Source: Rhodocollybia butyracea
Lineage: Eukaryota; Basidiomycota; Agaricomycetes; Agaricales; Omphalotaceae
Assembly (NCBI GenBank): GCA_015501585.1
Contig: JADNRY010000029.1
Location: forward strand, 330,835-394,834
Reading direction: 5' to 3'
Length of the DNA stretch: 64,000 nt
Numbering within the stretch: position 1 is the stretch's first letter; each line of letters opens with the position of its first letter. This document shows positions 35,752 to 47,701 of this stretch, piece by piece. The notes under the pieces are model-generated. The model was not told the DNA's origin. It searched no databases and worked only from the letters and a program-made list of their open reading frames with translations. The position numbers and the translations under genes are program-made.

Positions 35752-36454
35752 AAGACGCATAGGTCCATATACCTTAATATACGCTCTAATAGGCCACGAT
35801 TTTTTTTGCTGTTTTTTTATATCTTGTATCTATGCTCGGCTTATGTATTTGGACTACTTACCACTTGTTGTTTTCTGTTTGCTTTGATTGCTTTCCTGCT
35901 ATGTTGAAATATATGATTTTTTTGAACACTTTGACTTTGCTGCATCGTTTTGATCTTGGCATCTTTGTAGCTTGTCAAGTATCAGTGCTTGGTATGGAGG
36001 GTGTAGAAGGATACTTGGATCGAGTGTCTACTCTGTGGCTTCTACGAGAAGCAGCAGACGAAGTCTGGGGTAATCACTGGATCAAGATGAGAGGAAACCG
36101 AAGGCGGTCCCCTTAATTTAGGACTATGCCAAGCATCGAGTTGTGAGTGCTTGTAGCGCGGATCCTGGTTGTTTCTCAATATGACCGTTCCAGCTATCCT
36201 CCTCGGGAACGTAACTGGTCACAACAAGGTTTAGTCCACAGCGAGGCCTTGCTCAACGTTCCTGCTACAAAGAATTTATTGTAGATGATGGTATCATACA
36301 CTAGACAATTGATTGATGCCAGAATGCTAAGTACTATACACATGAAGTGGTACAGATGCGAGAAACCAGGATACGAACAATGAGATGAAAGAACCAACGC
36401 TGGAATGACAGAAGTATCGAAGAGCGACGCCGAAGGATTCTGCAACAGACGAAC
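35752..36454. other. 3' flank between convergent genes
   Basis: AT-rich sequence with poly-T runs near 35800-35930 separates the convergent ends of the genes at 32693-35751 and 36455-37490. No gene is supported. Confidence 0.4.
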
Positions 36455-37490
36455 CTAAGATGAAACCAACAACCAAAACACCAAGATCAAGGCGATGATG
36501 CTCAACACCTTTCCTGCAACCTTGCTTGCCAGCGCAACAAACACCATCTCATCATCGTTCACTACAGCGGAGCCCGACGATCGATACGCAGGCGTCAGAA
36601 ACATCTGGATTTCAGGCGATTGTGAAGATGGTGGGACAGTAGGACTATCCAATTCGACCAACTGAGATGAGGTTTCAGGATGCTCAAAAGCGTAAACCTC
36701 AGGCACCGCCAATAATGGATCATCCAAAAAATGTCGGATAAGCTTCGTACATATGCTCCGGACATGAGACAGTTCGTTAGCGGATATGTGCGTATTCTCG
36801 CCATCTTGATCTGTACTTGGGTCGACAGAATGATTTGACGAGGAAGAGGAAGAGCGGGTGGATGATGCTTTCGCATCGAGGTTGTCGTGTTCTACATCGT
36901 AGTCGAACGAATTTCGTTTACGAAGGGTGGTTGTAGTTGTATGGCTAGTATGCTGAGAAAGCCAAGTAGGAGAGGTAGGCGCTGCAAGAGAGACCACTCC
37001 AGTCTCCGGATCACAATACGTGCCACACGAGGGACATCGATTTGACGATCTCGAGAGCCACTGAACATTGTTATTAGGTTATTAGATATCTCAGAAATAA
37101 AGAGAAGGATATTGCGCGTACATCATGAAGATGATCCTCACAAAAGAGCTTTCCGCAACATCGTGTTCTGGATGGTCGCATCGCCAAGTCAAAGCTACAT
37201 GATTATCAGTAATGAGTGTACAAGAACATTTGACGAACAAACCATATTATACATTCTCGATCCACAGTAATCTGCTTCGCCTTTGCCTTCTTTAATCTCT
37301 GACTATCTAAGGACCTCTGTCTCGCGAGAGATCCATATTTGGGGGTAGCAGCAAGTGACTCTGTACCAAGATTGAGACCTGGGAAATCAGACTGCTCAAG
37401 GTCTTCTTGTATCGTCGCCAGCAAACGTCCAGTTGGCAAGGAAATAGAGGGTATTGGTCGGCGTAGTACGGGACGAGTGAGGAGGGACAT
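36455..37490 (-). CDS. Tail-anchored RING finger protein (putative E3 ubiquitin ligase)
   Basis: Exons are 37490-37243, 37194-37122 and 37060-36455, with introns of 48 and 61 bp. Both splices rebuild a compact RING: ECIICFDLAMRPSRTRCCGK, LFCEDHLHD, and WLSRSSNRCPSCGTYCD. The spacing is C-x2-C ... C-C ... C-x2-H ... C-x2-C, as in C3HC4-type RINGs. The C-terminal half is Ser-rich and disordered, and the protein ends with a single hydrophobic helix (VLSIIALILVFWLL) three residues from the stop, the signature of a tail-anchored membrane protein. I infer an ER- or mitochondrial-surface E3 ligase. About 308 residues. Confidence 0.8.
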
Positions 37491-37591
37491 GGGAGTTTAC
37501 ATAGATGATGGTTAGAGATAGATGCAGAATGTAAGTACTAGTACTTGTTAAAACAATTAAGCGACGCGACGGACCTTCATCACAATCATAT

Positions 37592-37956
37592 CTATCGGGA
37601 TATAATAGATTTAAATTTATGCCATCTTGTTCGCTCGGCTGATTTCTCTTCGGCATGGTCCTATAAAGAAAAACAATAAACGATCTAGACAAAAACAAAA
37701 GTGAAGGGCTGAACTAACAAGACGGAAGAGGGGAATTGAAAACTACAGCCACTTCAGTAGTATAAAAGACAAAACGCTGCAGAGTTGTGACGGTCAGCTG
37801 CGAAGCTTGGAATTGAAAGGGGTATTCATGTGATATGTCGCTGGCAGATTTCATTTTCATTATCACTAGCAGATCAACGTACTCTATACTTTCTTGCGTC
37901 GGGCTTGTGGTAAAGCATTCGGAATCCGAACCGACACGGATGTGTTCTTCGGCCAA
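37592..37956 (-). CDS. Small spliced protein of about 77 residues, unknown
   Basis: ATG 37956 opens MAEEHIRVGSDSECFTTSPT. A gtacgt...tgccag intron removes about 42 bases and continues DISHEYPFQFQASQLTVTTL. A second intron from GAA-gtggct to tttatag gives EDHAEEKSAERTRWHKFKSI and a stop at 37592. Splice phases agree, but no family is recognised and the second donor is weak. It lies upstream of, and on the same strand as, the RING gene. Confidence 0.35.
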
Positions 37957-39258
37957 CTATGCGGGGGTATAGAAAAGGGCGAGGCGCTGTCGAAATTTGG
38001 CCTTAATTTTTGGGCTAGCAGAATCCGAATTCGCAGTACCTTCGGATAATACTTAGGTTGCACTTGAAGACAAGAGCAATGCAAGACCAAACAAATTTGG
38101 ACCGTTCGTCACACATGCAGATCATCAATGTAGTCTTCGTAAGCACCGCGGGAACAGCAACTGGACAAAGCCCTGCCCTTCACCTCTTCACTCAGTCTTG
38201 TGGAGGAGAGTCGGAAAAAACCGGCCAGGCATGTAATCTATTCCTTCCAGAGGACCAAATTCAATTCACTTTTGTCATTCTGCTCCATCTCCACGCCTCG
38301 TCATCCATTCATCGTCCATCGCGCCTTGCCTCGTTTATGGAGTCGAGATACGTACAACTGTCGTTTTCACAGCTTCACTGGTGGTCGATTACATCTGGGA
38401 TGCTCTAATCCACTTTACACGTTGCGCAAGCAAGCGCCGCCTCGGGTCCCTCTCTTGCCCATTACTACTCCTGCCATTCCTTTTGGCACAGAAATAAATA
38501 AAGCTCGGACTGCGTTTCGGAGAGACAGCCATTGGCAGTGCAGAGAGATGTGGTTCTTCTCCATGGATTTAAGTTTGCAAACAACAAACGACCTTGGACA
38601 GCCGTAATAGTACCGATAAACTTCGAAAAAAAGTCAATAGCGATGCACTCACACGATCGAGTCAAGCGTGGACGTCTTCGCTGGCCTAGCCACCCACTTG
38701 TGGTTTTGTGAAGGCGAGAGTTTGACTAACTTTTCGCATTCAAAGCACAGTGGCAAGAGTGGTATCTACTTGTACTCAAAATTTCCAGGTACGCCTGCCA
38801 AGGGAAGGGGTGTTCGCCATTTGGCATCCCACGAAAGCTTGCCACCAGGCCACGTTTTCGCTAGCCGTCTTACACTGAGCAAGGAAGACTCTGTGTAGAT
38901 CTTTGCACTATTGGACAGGCTTTTCCAATTGAAGCAAACATCTTGAGGAGTCTTGAGGCCACTTTCACCTTTTCAACTCTTCTATGATATTCTACTTATC
39001 CTTCTAGCACAGATTCTAACTTGGAGGTTTTCGCACCATTATGTACCTGATCCGACGATAGTTTTATTACAAACTTGAACAGTTATATTGTGATTGCTTT
39101 TCGCTATTTGTTGGTCGGAAGCTGAAAGCTTGAATACTAGAAGGACAATGTACTGTACGTGACCGTCTACTTATGTCCATATATCCTCCTGATTGAACTG
39201 TAATTCTCATGGCCTGTCATCCCTGTTATCCATTGACTCGCTTTGCGGTTATATTAGC
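37957..39258. other. Intergenic stretch
   Basis: About 1.3 kb without a supported gene. Open frames at 38058-38607 overlap in several phases and have no domain or splice support. Confidence 0.4.
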
Positions 39259-40724
39259 ATGAATACTCAAAGTCGACGCGCTTTCGTCCACCTCATACCC
39301 CAAATGTATGTCCAGATTGGGGCTTCAGGTAAACTAACACCACTTGATAAATCACCACCGACTAATCCTGTGACGTGGTTCAAGGATTGGGCTTGGCAGC
39401 TATAGGATGTGATATTGCTCTTACCAGACAGCAAGAAAGGGAACATATATGGAAGTGAGCGAGCGAGCATTCCTCAATGTCGACCTCTGGATCCTAACCA
39501 TCGTTTTCAGAAAACCTTTCCGAATAACGTTTGTACGATGTATCTTTATTTTGATGCGATATCTCCCAATTGCAATCAATATGTCTGTAGAACAATTCTT
39601 TCCAGGGTTTGAAAACAACTCGAATCACTGCTAACCAGAATGCCACAGTACCGAAATGGTTTTCGCAAGTATATGGATAGACGCTGCTGAGCGAGCCCTA
39701 GAAAAGGATTGCATCACTATCATGATTTTCAGGTCTCTCTCATCCTATAGCATGCTGTTGTTATTAGAATTAGTTCTCATGCTTCGAGGTCCGTGAAACC
39801 TGTTTCGTGGCTTCCACGTTCTGCTGATACTAGACTTGTAGTGTTTGCCCTATATGACCGAAGTCGAGCGATAGGCATATTTCTTCTGTTCTTACTTGCA
39901 TTACGAATCTCTACGTCCACATATACCGTTCAAGATCATATACGATTTCCAAAGAAAATGAAGCTTACCCGGAATTGCATGACCAAACTCGACTTTAAAG
40001 ACCCTCGTGATCCAGTCTTCGTGTTCATGTCCGTCCTTGTCAATATGTTTTTCTACTTCGTTAACGAGACAGTACTAGTTACGGGGAGTTAGCCGTTCAT
40101 ATGGCAATCCTTGGTTTAGCTATGAAGCGCACTATCTGGGACCTCCGCCAGTACTCTCACTCGTTGTTCCCCATCTTGAACAGAGATGGTTTAAAAGTAT
40201 TCGGCGCTATTGGTGGTAATATACCAGTCTACTCATCACCAGAAATGCATATACTGATGTGTTTTCGGCAGTGGCGATGATTGCAGTAGCTGTGGGGTCG
40301 GTGAAGACAGGAGTGCCAAGTATTTTTATATATCCGTGAGTGGTAATTCTGCGAGGGATTCTATTATTCAAAACTTCTTCCAGGATTTTCATAGCAATAG
40401 TTTCCGCTGCAGTATGCGTTCATTATATTCGAACTACATTAACGTCTCTAACACGCTGCCAGGGATGCCACACTATTCTCAACCTGCAAAAAGTGAAATT
40501 GGCAAGCGCAGATGCGAACTCATCTGAGCCAAAAAAAGATATAGAGCTCACTACCATCGAAAATGGGAGTACATCAATATGGGATACAAGGACATTTCAG
40601 ATAGTTGAGGATGATACGATTACAGAGCCAGAGCAAGATGCTGACCTGTCGAGCTCGGAAGGGGGCGTGTATGTGGTAGACAAACCTGAAGATGAATGTT
40701 CATATACCAGCAACGAGCTCTGAA
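39259..40724 (+). CDS. Seven-transmembrane protein, DUF6533-like
   Basis: Introns at 39329-39384, 39455-39510, 39607-39648 and 39733-39833 restore one frame. The product runs MNTQSRRAFVHLIPQMYVQI, GLGLAAIGCDIALTRQQE, then KKPFRITFVRCIFILMRYLP, TEMVFASIWIDAAERALE, ITIMIFR-LVVFALYDRSRA and a helix GIFLLFLLALRI. Later blocks give MAILGLAMKRTIWDLRQYSH, ILNRDGLKVF and a hydrophobic FIAIVSAAVCVHY before a charged tail with SEGGVYVVDKPEDE. The order W/K-P-F...RYLP, R-x-x-ALYDRSR and RDG matches the basidiomycete 7TM family often annotated DUF6533. Ligand and signalling role are unknown. Exon borders after 40000 are approximate. Confidence 0.62.
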
Positions 40725-41321
40725 ATTGTACCATTCCTGTTGCGTGAGTGCTGCGAGCAACGCTGGTCCTCAACCGAGAGCGCGTCGAGTCTGTGACCCT
40801 AGGTATAGCTGTCATATCATGGGACTTTCGGAGACATCTAGAGTTAGAGGAGGAAGAGTTACTTCGGATATAATACCGGATTACGCCCTCTGGAACATAG
40901 AGTCTGCTGTCGGAGTGAGAAGACATTTGTACGCGTCTGAGAGGGTCAATTACCGAGTTATCCCGGAGAGGACGTCGAAGAAAAGACGAAAAAGAATGCA
41001 AGTTCTAGTAGCACAGTGCTATCTTCAAAGTGAGCTTCGCCCGAGGCTGAGTTCTTTTACAATAGATTTCTCGATATCTAGCGAAGAATTGTTTCAGGGT
41101 AGGTATATCAACGAGTTTTTCTTTTGCATGTTGGAAGCAAGTGTTGAACCCATGACCCTAAGGAAGGGATAACTCTCTATTGGGCCAGAGTGCTGATTAG
41201 TAACTGTAACTTAGCAGTCTGTGTAACCTGATGCCACTGATACACATCCTTCATATTGATACATCCTTGTACAGATAGTATAGTCAATAGGACAGATGTA
41301 CACAGGATGCTACTGACACAT
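40725..41321. other. Intergenic stretch
   Basis: The plus-strand frame 40696-41172 overlaps the end of the 7TM gene and is not recognised. TATTGATACATCCTTG-like short repeats occur at 41250-41300. Nothing is firmly supported. Confidence 0.35.
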
Positions 41322-43482
41322 TCAAATTGGTGGGGGGAAGTGCCTCTTTGTAAATTGGTGTTTCTGAGTCAAAGCTACTGAGATGTTAGTGATGTACCAT
41401 TTTCTAGCCCCAACCTGCTTCTCAAGCCATGATTGAACACCCACAGTCAGTTCAGTGAGGCTACTCTGAGGAGCCAACAGTGGACAGGAACTGTGAAGGC
41501 TCAGCATCTTTTCTCCTCTCCCATTAAGCCTGTAGTACGAGTCGTGGATATCCGCCACAGATTCCTTGTCAAAGTCGCAGTCTGCCTTTGTCAGAATATC
41601 TGACCAGATCTTGCCATTATCATGGGCCCCCAATATGATAGCAAATCTCTCCCCACTAGTCTGGTGTCGAAAGTGGAGAACACCTGAGATACCATTACAG
41701 TCCAAGAAGAGATTTATGGTATCTTTTTTGCATGGCGATGAACCCTCCCACAATGTGCTAGGATAAGCTTCCAATAGATTACTATTTGCCTCATAGCAGA
41801 GTACAGTGAATTTGTACAGGAAGGTCCCAATGGGAAGGATAATTTGGGTTATATCTGGGTGCATTCTGTCGAGGATGCGGATGTCAACCGCATAGGCATA
41901 CTTATAATTGCCCAATATGTGTCGTGCTTCTGCTAGTATGACCTGGTTATCTGCTAGAAATTTCGATGTTTTGTCCAGATTCTTCTCCAACATGTCATCA
42001 TGTCCATTATCATCATAGTAGGAATCGTGAATGCCCTTGAGATCAACTGTTTTGCTCTGTTCAAAGTCAAGGACAATATCCAACCAAATATTGGAATTGT
42101 GAATTCCAGCCATAACAATAAATTGCTGTTCACTCTGGTTGACTCTGAAAAGAAAGGCAATAGATGACCCCTGGTCAACCTCGCCAAATGATAGCCCACC
42201 TATAGTAGAAGGGGGATATTTTCCTTCCACGGTACACTCAGCAGAGAGGTGAAGTGAGATGCCATATCCAGTATCCTGGTCTATAACTTTGAAATCTGAG
42301 GGTCCGTGAGGGAACCCTTTGCTTAAAAAATAATTCCTGTGGGGTCCGCTTGATTTTTCCACATTGGTCCAGGATTGCTTGGTTATGCTCAACAAGTATG
42401 CCCAGATTTACTCTCTCGAACTGGAGCTCATTTGACTCTTCAAACTTCTTTACATAGATGGCCAGGCACTCTGATGTTCCCCGCCGGCGAGCATTTAGAA
42501 GGGCAAGAAATTCAGGAGGAGGTAAAAAAGCATCATGGATGTTGCGAGGATGAATGACGGCTTCAGGATGGATGATAGGGATGAGTGGAAGGTGAATCTG
42601 TAAGCCCAAATAGGTCACTGAGTACGGCTGTTGTTTGTTGCTCCAGTTAAATTGCTTGTATTCGCCACTTTCTGCAAAATCATCTGGACTGGTGGCAAGT
42701 ATTCCACTAGAATAAGTTGGCCATGTATTAAGAATGGACTTCCAAGCAAAGATTGTCTGATCGTCAGACACCTTCAAAATCTCCTCCTGTAGCCTGGTGA
42801 AGGCATGTGTTCCTTCACCATAGATCGTCGGCATGAATACACCAAAGATGCCCATTAGTGAGTATGCCCTGTCTTCTACACGTGTTGTCTCCCTTCCAGC
42901 AGCCCAAGACATTCTCTTTGCGACGCTGATCTTACTTTGGTCGTTCATTAACAGAACCCCGGAAGGAATCCCAGTAATTTCAGTGATAGCCCCTCGCAAG
43001 CTCGCCTTGGTTCCAATTTTCTTCCAGTCTTCTGCAAAGAAGACAACTATCCTTGGCGCCAACAACTCCTGCAACGTCCACCCTCTCTTAAACCATCTGC
43101 AGACAAGAAAGGCTGATTCGAGGGACCGTCTGGTGAGACCGCCCTGTACATCCGCCAGGTAGGCGTAACAGACCACTGCTTTGCAGTAATATCCGTACAT
43201 CGAGTTGATGGCTTCTGAGAGCTCGGAACTGCTGTTCTTATCGATACAGCAGGTATCGATCCAAATGTACTCGAAACCTTCACTGTGCGCCTTCTCGGCT
43301 GCTCGGACGATTTTGGAGTATCCTCTCAGATCCTTTATGCTGGATGGATTCTGCATCTGCTGGAAGGTCACTTCTTCGTATCCCCATACATGGGAGAGGA
43401 TCGCATATCGTGGTATCTTTTGCCCATCTGCGAAGTAAACAAGTTTCGGCTCGTTCGGAGTCGTAATGTCGAGGAGTCGCAT
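41322..43482 (-). CDS. HET-domain (heterokaryon incompatibility-like) protein, frameshifted
   Basis: The start MRLLDITTPNEPKLVYFADG at 43482 is the usual HET N-terminus. The domain motifs follow in order: YAILSHVWGYEEVTFQQM, GFEYIWIDTCCIDKNSSSEL, AVVCYAYLADV, WFKRGWTLQELLAPRIVVFF and RVEDRAYSLMGIFGVFMPTI. HET domains are TIR-related and trigger cell death after non-self recognition. The first frame ends at 42238. A second frame (from about 42295 to 41322) carries on directly with KVIDQDTGYGISLHLSAEC, so one extra base near 42285-42297 breaks the gene. The C-terminal part has two related units, each with an IW.D...HDSYY...NG pattern. Either a recent pseudogene or an assembly error. Confidence 0.78.
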
Positions 43483-43880
43483 GCTAATAGTCTGCCAGCA
43501 CCTCATGTGAGGTTCGTAGCAAGGGTAATATCGTCGAGACGAAAACTTACCAAAAGGTTTACGGACGTTGGACGACAATGAGAGAGCAAAGAAAAGCTTG
43601 TGCGGTTGATATCGGTGCACCTGGCAGTGACCGAGAACGCTGCTAGAGATAGATTATGGGAAAACTACGACCCAGCCCAGCTTACTTACGAAGAGGACGG
43701 AAATTACGACGTGAGAAAGTTCAATGACGACCATCTGGAAATTAGCGTCTAGCAATACAGGCCGCCCTTGGGCATTTTACGTACATGCAAAAATATTCAG
43801 AATTTATAAGGTGTTTCCGCTCCCTCCGTCCCAGCTCCCTACATTAGAGTGCCCGAAACCCTCTAGAAGCCCATTTCCTC
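43483..43880. other. Promoter region of the HET gene and 3' flank of the methyltransferase gene
   Basis: About 400 bp; the frame continuing upstream of the HET ATG (43483-43620) has no conserved motif and is probably 5' UTR. No other feature was seen. Confidence 0.4.
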
Positions 43881-44674
43881 TCAGGATTGCTGTTCCTTTG
43901 GATCGTAGATAGTCATCTCGAACCCTCCTAGATACGGCAACGTTAAGGTGCGGAAACCGCTATTGGGCGCTTTGATATATTCGAAGAACTCTTGATAACC
44001 ACTGGCAGCCATAGTAACATTATCGGATAGCACCACCGCTTGTGGCGTTAATTTTGGCTGGATAAGTTTGAGAGTTGGAAGAGCCAAAGGCGTCCAGACT
44101 ACCCAAGAAGTATTAAGCGAACAGCCAAAAAAATCACGCAATGAAAAAATTCCTTACTGTCAAGCAACAGCAGATCTACTCCATCCTCTACGTCTTTGCT
44201 CAATGTCTCCAACAAGTTTCCCTCTCGTAGATCGATTTCCTTTTCAACTACCGGCCCGCATTCCTTCCAGTGTTGACGCGCTCTCGTCGCCTTCTCAGGC
44301 TCATTCTCGGTAGCAATGACTCCCGGCCTAGACTGGTCACCGAGTCGCTTCTTATTCTCAGCAACGGCAAGAGCAAGGTAAATCGTGCTGACACCAAAGG
44401 AAGTCCCAGCTTCGATCACATTGGTAGCACCAGTCGCGCGAATGAGCTGGTAGACAAAGTGGCATTTATCTTCATCCAAGGCGATAAATTTGTCCCGCAT
44501 CAAGTCATCAAAGTTTGAATCCTTGTTTGGGGCACCAGGGCCTAATACATCTGTCGACACAAAGCGAGTCGCGTTTCCTTTGAGCTTGGCCTCTTGTTCA
44601 GCTGAGAGGTCATGAAGCTTTCGAAGAAGGTGAATGATGTGCTGGGGCGCATCGATGCAGAGTTCGCTGGTCAT
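43881..44674 (-). CDS. SAM-dependent O-methyltransferase, caffeoyl-CoA OMT/COMT-like class (small)
   Basis: Exons 44674-44158 and 44098-43881 are joined across a 59 bp intron, giving VDLLLLD-IWTPLALPTLKL. The product is about 244 residues. The SAM-binding loop is NVIEAGTSFGVSTIYLALAV. It is followed by an acidic residue in VIATENEPEKATRARQHW, and by the metal/SAM region VDLLLLD and VVLSDNV (the LxDN motif of this family). The C-terminus is FEMTIYDPKE. These enzymes transfer methyl groups to catechol-like hydroxyls using Mg2+ or related chemistry. It lies 292 bp from the end of the MFS gene on the same strand, which suggests, but does not show, a linked metabolic role. Confidence 0.82.
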
Positions 44675-44966
44675 TGGAGCTGGTCAAGATTTGTTTCACA
44701 GCGACAGATGGTGGACAAGATCCGATAACAGCAACTCTGCCCAGCGGGGAGATTAAGCCGGGCCAGCGGCCGAACGTACGTCGCTATTGGCCTTCGCAGA
44801 TGAGGATCGATCGGCTGAAACCAGGTGACAACGTTGGCTCTAGAATAACGCATACCTTATTTTAGAAGCAGAAATCATTACACTACGAATGCCAAATCCT
44901 GCTCCTGAGGTTCTAAAAGAAGTTATTGTTCTCTCGTAAAGTAATTCATCGACTATTGATCATCCT

Positions 44967-47038
44967 TCAAGCAGCTGCAAACCGCGATTTGGCTCTTAAT
45001 CTAGGACCAATCCTTATATACACAAACGGCAGTGGTACCGTCAATGTCATCACTCCTGCCAATATCGCAGTTGCGCTGGGAGAGAATCAGCGGAAAACGA
45101 AGATATGAACAAAAAAAGAGACTCACGCAACTGTGCCAACTCCATCATACATGGCCCCAGCAAAAAGCGGAAATACGGCAGCAAATGTTGACCGCATAGC
45201 GCTGTTACTTGCCATGGCTGATGCGGCGATGGGCCGATACGCAGTAACGAGGTAGCTGAAGACAGAGGTGAAGACGAAGTAAATTCCAGCACCTAAGACG
45301 ACAGAGGCAATGATGGGCACAATCCAAGGAACCGAGGGTAAGTTGTAAAGGCCATGAAGTAGAGACCTGAAAAGAGGTCCACATGTATAAATAAAGGAGT
45401 TGATTAGAATATGATTGGACGACATACCAAGTGGAACGAGTATGGCTCCATATTCACCCATATACAATCGGGCCTCTGGTGGAATCTCGCCTCCATTTTT
45501 TTCTGATTCTCGTGCTAGGACTCTGATAAAATGGAGTCAATGATGGCCCAAGCCACGAAAGTCGGAGGGACTTGCCTATTCCAATATGGTTGCGTTGCTA
45601 GCCCACCTAACATCCCTATTCCAATTCCAAGGAAAGATAGTCCAGTCTGTTGAACGTCGAAACCGTGATTGGTCTCGAAGATGACAGGAAAGGCTTGGAA
45701 TGCAAGATAAAGGATTCCGAGTATTAGGGAGGTCCTAGATGGCAAAGTCAGTGCCGGCCAAAGTGCACATAAAAGAGCAGAGCCTTACCAAGTGTTTAAA
45801 AATAGCGCCATGCGATCATAGAACACCAATTCTAAGCGTTGAAAGTCAGTATAAGCCCTCGCTGCAAATATAACTTTACTCACGAAATGGTTTATAACAG
45901 CTAACCAGGATAGCATGGCCAAGATTTCTCTCCTCTTTCTCGATTGGAGCAAAGTACTGATCATCTCCAGTGGATTTGCGGAGTCTGGATAGACACAAGA
46001 AACAGTAATTAAGCATGATTTTTTCAAAACGAAGACGATCTACCTGATTGCCTTGCGTTTTCGCAAGACCGGTATATATGTTTCTGGGACTATCTGCGTT
46101 TAGGAATATCGTCAGAAGACAAACACATATAGGGAAGTCAAGCGAATTACAAGGAACAAGCCCACGATTTGAACGAAGGTCCAAATGATAAGTGTGAAGT
46201 AGGTCCATCGCCAATTGACGTTCTGATATTGAGGAGAATTAGAAAGAGGTGAATTTTATTGTACGCATATGTACCTGATTAATGAATCTAGGCATGATGA
46301 GTGAGCAGAATTCAACAATGCTGGACTTGAATTGTGCTTGGCTCACCCGCTTATCAAAGGGCCACCAACTGGTCCGATAAAGGGTGATATAGTATAAACT
46401 GCCATGGGCCTACGGTGAGACCTTATGAGCAACTCAAATCACAGTATGAGATTGGAAACCTTACGTTGCCACAGTGTCGTTGTCGAACAAGTCACTGATG
46501 GAGCCTCCGGCAACACTAAGGAACGTAGATCCACAAAATCCAGTGATAAACCGGAATATGAGATAGACAACTTTAGACTCTACGTTCAGCCCGAACGAAT
46601 TTAAGAGAGATCTAGCAACTCACCGATATTAGGTGCGAACGCGACTCCAAATGAAAACGCGAACAATAGCAAAAATGATATACGGTAGATAATATTCCTT
46701 CCATATACCTCCGACAATGGACCTGCAAGTAGTGGGCCTAATCCAAGTCCAGCCACGAAAAGACTGATAGCAAGGACGGTAACTTCTTTCGAGACATGAA
46801 ACTCCTCTGACACGCCATCCTCAGTGAAAGAGGCTGCACTAGAGGCGCAGGTGACACAGAGAGCAGAGGAAGAGATGACGAAAACTGATAGCCATTTAAG
46901 AGTAAGCGAACTGGATTGGGGATGTTCATGAGGCTCCAAGTTGACTTCATAAGATTTTTGTTGTTGCTTTTCAACATTATGAGGCGGATTATCTATGGCC
47001 ACTGTACGAGATTCTGTGGAGGAGGGAGAGGACGTCAT
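44967..47038 (-). CDS. MFS exporter of the DHA1 (multidrug/polyamine) type
   Basis: This multi-exon gene encodes about 500 residues with 12 expected helices. The N-terminal tail is polar (MTSSPSSTESRTVAIDNPPH). TM1 is preceded by SLTLKWLSVFVISS; VLAISLFVAGLGLGPLLAGP and LSEVYGRN form the motif A region (G..LSE.YGR). IGPVGGPLISG matches motif C (gPxxGGPxxG). The C-terminal half shows TSLILGILYLAFQAFPVIFE, GLSFLGIGIGMLGG and FPLFAGAMYDGVG, ending after a gtgagt intron in LTVPLPFVYIRIGPRLRAKS. These features define DHA1 proton antiporters such as Flr1/Tpo-like exporters. Substrate unknown. Introns in the central loop region were not all resolved. Confidence 0.85.
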
Positions 47039-47227
47039 GTTAAAGACGGTAGAGAGGATATAACATCATCCGTGCTAAGTATACGTTGAGAGAGTTCTGT
47101 ACAATTTGGTCAAGTGCCAAGCATGATGGATATATGATGCGCCGGCCCGGACGGCTGATTCGTTGTCGTCGGCTTCGTTAACTGCAAGTTCGTTGTCCCC
47201 GAATAGAGAGAGTGACAGTCCCTCATC

Positions 47228-47701
47228 ATGTCCACTTCACCAACGTATCTCTATAAACTCATTCCATCGTCGTCTCCCGTACCGCTTAGCGCCTCTGATC
47301 TTCCCGTCAAGCTACCCGTCAGCAAATTGGACCAAGAATCCGAATTTATTCACCTATCGACCTCTGTCCAGGTTCCCAACACTCTAAAGTTGTTCTTTGC
47401 GGAGGAGAAAACAGTCTATGTGCTAAGGTTACCTTATGGCAGGTTAGAACATATTCGGATGTTGTCTACTGATAACAATGTCTAAAGTATCTGTAGGTTG
47501 GAAGAAGAGAATCTTATCAAATGGGAAGATCCCAAGGGAGAAGCCGGCCCTCGAGGAGGAGAAGGAGTGTTCCCTCATTTGTACAATGGCCTCAAGCTAG
47601 GCCAAGATGAGGTCGACTCTATTAAAGTGTTAGAGGCAGTTGCTGGAAGCTGGGATAAGCCGATCGAGGACGCGATAACAGAAAAGTGGTTTGTATATTA
47701 A
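47228..47701 (+). CDS. DUF952 family protein
   Basis: Two exons flank a 54 bp intron (47443-47496), which restores LRLPYGR-LEEENLIKWED. The product is 139 residues. Family landmarks are YLYKLIPSS at the N-terminus, LDQESEFIHLSTSVQVPNTL (the conserved FIHLS...Q..T core), VYVLRLPYG, and FPHLYNGLKLGQDEV (the xHLYG/N-like block). The biochemical role of DUF952 proteins is unknown, although they resemble ADP-ribosyl/RES-like small folds. It is divergent from the MFS gene, with 189 bp between starts. Confidence 0.85.
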
